Below, one piece after another: positions 5,969 to 7,482 of a stretch of 7,482 bases of DNA (within the stretch, counting starts at the first letter, position 1; each line of letters starts with the position of its first letter). Source of the DNA: Clostridiales bacterium (GTDB taxonomy: Bacteria > Bacillota > Clostridia > Oscillospirales > Acutalibacteraceae); contig DYBQ01000087.1 in NCBI GenBank assembly GCA_019418545.1, positions 1-7,482 on the forward strand. The letters are read 5' to 3'. Position numbers and translations under genes: made by a program. Below the pieces are notes generated by a model. It worked only from the letters and a program-made list of their open reading frames with translations, was not told where the DNA came from and searched no databases.

Positions 5969-7482
5969 ATGAAATTCACCAACGGTTTTTGGCTGCTCAG
6001 GCCAGAATTCACTCCTGATTATGTCAGGGAAATTTATACAGGAGGCGAGGAGGAGGGGGCGCTTCGTTTATATGCCCCCTATCGAAAAATCAATAACAGG
6101 GGAGATACCCTCAATATTGGGCAGATGACCTATACAGTAACGGCGCCCATGGAAAATGTTATCCGGGTTCGCATGCAAAATCATATGGGGAATTATGTTC
6201 ACATGCCCAAATTTCAAATTATGGAATCTGGAAATGTAGGGAAAATAAAGATAGAGGGGAATCGGTTCTCCATAACAGCCGGAAGTCTTACTTTGGAAGC
6301 AGTGAAGGGGGAGCCGGAGATAACGTTTTGGGAGCAGAACAAAAGGCTTTCCTATTGTGGAGCGAAAGATACAGCAATGATGCATCACAAGGACGGGAGA
6401 AATTATTTGGTTACCGCCCTGAGCTTAGATGTTGGGGAGCTGGTATATGGCTTGGGGGAACGGTTTACTCCATTTGTAAAAAATGGCCAGGCAATTGATA
6501 TCTGGAATGAAGATGGCGGGACTGCCAGTGAAATCAGTTATAAAAATATCCCATTTTACCTAACAAACCGGGGGTATGGGGTATTCGTCAACCATCCAGG
6601 GAAGGTCAGCTTTGAAGTGGGGAGTGAAAAAGTGGAGAGGGTCCAATTCTCCGTTGAGGATGAAGAACTTGAATACTTTTTCATTTATGGGCCAACCCCA
6701 AAAGAAATCATTTCCCGTTATACTGCGCTTACTGGACGTCCGCCGATTCCTCCAAAATGGAGTTTTGGATTGTGGCTGACCACTTCCTTCACAACTGACT
6801 ACAGCGAAGAAACTGTCAGCCATTTTATTGACGGCATGGCACAAAGGGAAATCCCGCTGCATGTATTTCATTTTGACTGCTTTTGGATGAAGGGCTTTGA
6901 ATGGTGTAATTTTGAATGGGACAGAGAGATGTTCCCACAGCCAAAAGAAATGCTCAGCCGTCTCCACCAAAAGGGGCTGAAAATTTGTGTGTGGATAAAT
7001 CCATATATTGCGCAGCAGTCCCCGCTGTTTCGAGAAGGAATGGAAAAAGGGTTTCTATTAAAAAGAGGGGATGGACGGGTGTGGCAATGGGATTTGTGGC
7101 AGGCAGGGATGGCCCTGGTCGATTTCACAAACCCACAGGCTTGCAGTTGGTATCAGGGAAAACTGAAAGCCCTGTTGGACATGGGAGTGGACTGCTTTAA
7201 AACAGATTTTGGTGAGCGGATTCCCGTAAATGTCCAATATTATGACGGTTCAGAGCCGGAAAAAATGCATAATTATTATACCTATTTGTATAACGAATGT
7301 GTTTATGAGCTGTTGAAGCAGGAAAAAGGGGAGCAGGAGGCCGTTTTGTTTGCCCGCAGTGCAACTGTTGGGTGCCAAAAATTCCCGGTACACTGGGGAG
7401 GGGATTCTACCAGCCAATATGTCTCCATGGCGGAAACTTTGCGGGGCGGACTGTCCCTGATGGACAGCGGCGTTGCCTTTTG
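5969..7482 (+). CDS. yicI: Glycoside hydrolase family 31, YicI-type alpha-xylosidase, 3' end cut by window edge
   Basis: Predicted cytoplasmic enzyme releasing alpha-linked xylose from the non-reducing end of small oligosaccharides. Of a usual length near 770 residues, 504 codons are visible with no stop. The N-terminal beta-sandwich covers about 1-255 (with VYGLGERF at 159-166) and the catalytic barrel starts near 262. The nucleophile is D413 in FKTDFGERIP and the acid/base is D479 in HWGGD, 66 residues apart as in E. coli YicI (416 and 482). Other pocket residues keep the same offset of three: F274, D303-C304, W312, W342, K411, R463, matching F277, D306-C307, W315, W345, K414, R466. This favours alpha-xylosidase over alpha-glucosidase. 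There is no signal peptide, so the substrate must be imported. Start: AAAGGAG at 5954-5960, eight bases before ATG. Symbol is by similarity. Confidence 0.92.
   Translation, partial: MKFTNGFWLLRPEFTPDYVREIYTGGEEEGALRLYAPYRKINNRGDTLNIGQMTYTVTAPMENVIRVRMQNHMGNYVHMPKFQIMESGNVGKIKIEGNRFSITAGSLTLEAVKGEPEITFWEQNKRLSYCGAKDTAMMHHKDGRNYLVTALSLDVGELVYGLGERFTPFVKNGQAIDIWNEDGGTASEISYKNIPFYLTNRGYGVFVNHPGKVSFEVGSEKVERVQFSVEDEELEYFFIYGPTPKEIISRYTALTGRPPIPPKWSFGLWLTTSFTTDYSEETVSHFIDGMAQREIPLHVFHFDCFWMKGFEWCNFEWDREMFPQPKEMLSRLHQKGLKICVWINPYIAQQSPLFREGMEKGFLLKRGDGRVWQWDLWQAGMALVDFTNPQACSWYQGKLKALLDMGVDCFKTDFGERIPVNVQYYDGSEPEKMHNYYTYLYNECVYELLKQEKGEQEAVLFARSATVGCQKFPVHWGGDSTSQYVSMAETLRGGLSLMDSGVAF

Noticed and set aside
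1..7482. CRISPR array, insertion sequence, tRNA or other mobile or novel module
   Set aside because: Coding genes fill nearly all of the window, are intact apart from edge truncation, and show no direct repeats, transposase motifs or tRNA-like folds.

Overview
The window looks like chromosomal DNA of a Gram-positive, carbohydrate-degrading anaerobe, most likely a gut-type Clostridia relative (Oscillospiraceae or Lachnospiraceae-like). This rests on strong AGGAGG ribosome binding sites, TTGACA/TATAAT promoters, a lipoprotein sugar-binding protein, and the pairing of a YesM-type kinase with an AraC-type response regulator. The genus cannot be fixed from the sequence alone.

The layout is two divergent units around a 293-bp regulatory region. 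Leftward (minus strand) run a YesM-like sensor histidine kinase (640-2409) and a compact response regulator with an AraC-type DNA-binding domain (635 down to the left edge, where it is cut off). Rightward (plus strand) run a carbohydrate ABC transporter solute-binding lipoprotein (2703-3998), a 187-bp gap with a strong RNA hairpin, two permeases (4186-5118 and 5120-5950), and a glycoside hydrolase family 31 enzyme of the YicI alpha-xylosidase type (from 5969, cut off by the right edge). No transporter ATPase gene is present in the window.

The genes make a coherent model. The kinase senses an extracellular saccharide, or the loaded binding protein, and phosphorylates the regulator. The regulator activates the divergent transporter/hydrolase operon. 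The oligosaccharide is imported intact and the signal-less GH31 enzyme trims it in the cytoplasm. Active-site residues favour an alpha-xyloside such as isoprimeverose or a xyloglucan fragment, but the substrate is inferred. The intergenic DNA supports this regulation: the kinase promoter matches consensus exactly, while the transporter promoter has a perfect -10, a poor -35, and three TCAA-centred direct repeats just upstream at about 20-22 bp spacing.

I see no mobile element, CRISPR array, tRNA, rRNA or defence module, and nothing that amounts to a wholly new system. The most useful non-gene signals are the putative operator repeats and the hairpin after the binding-protein gene.
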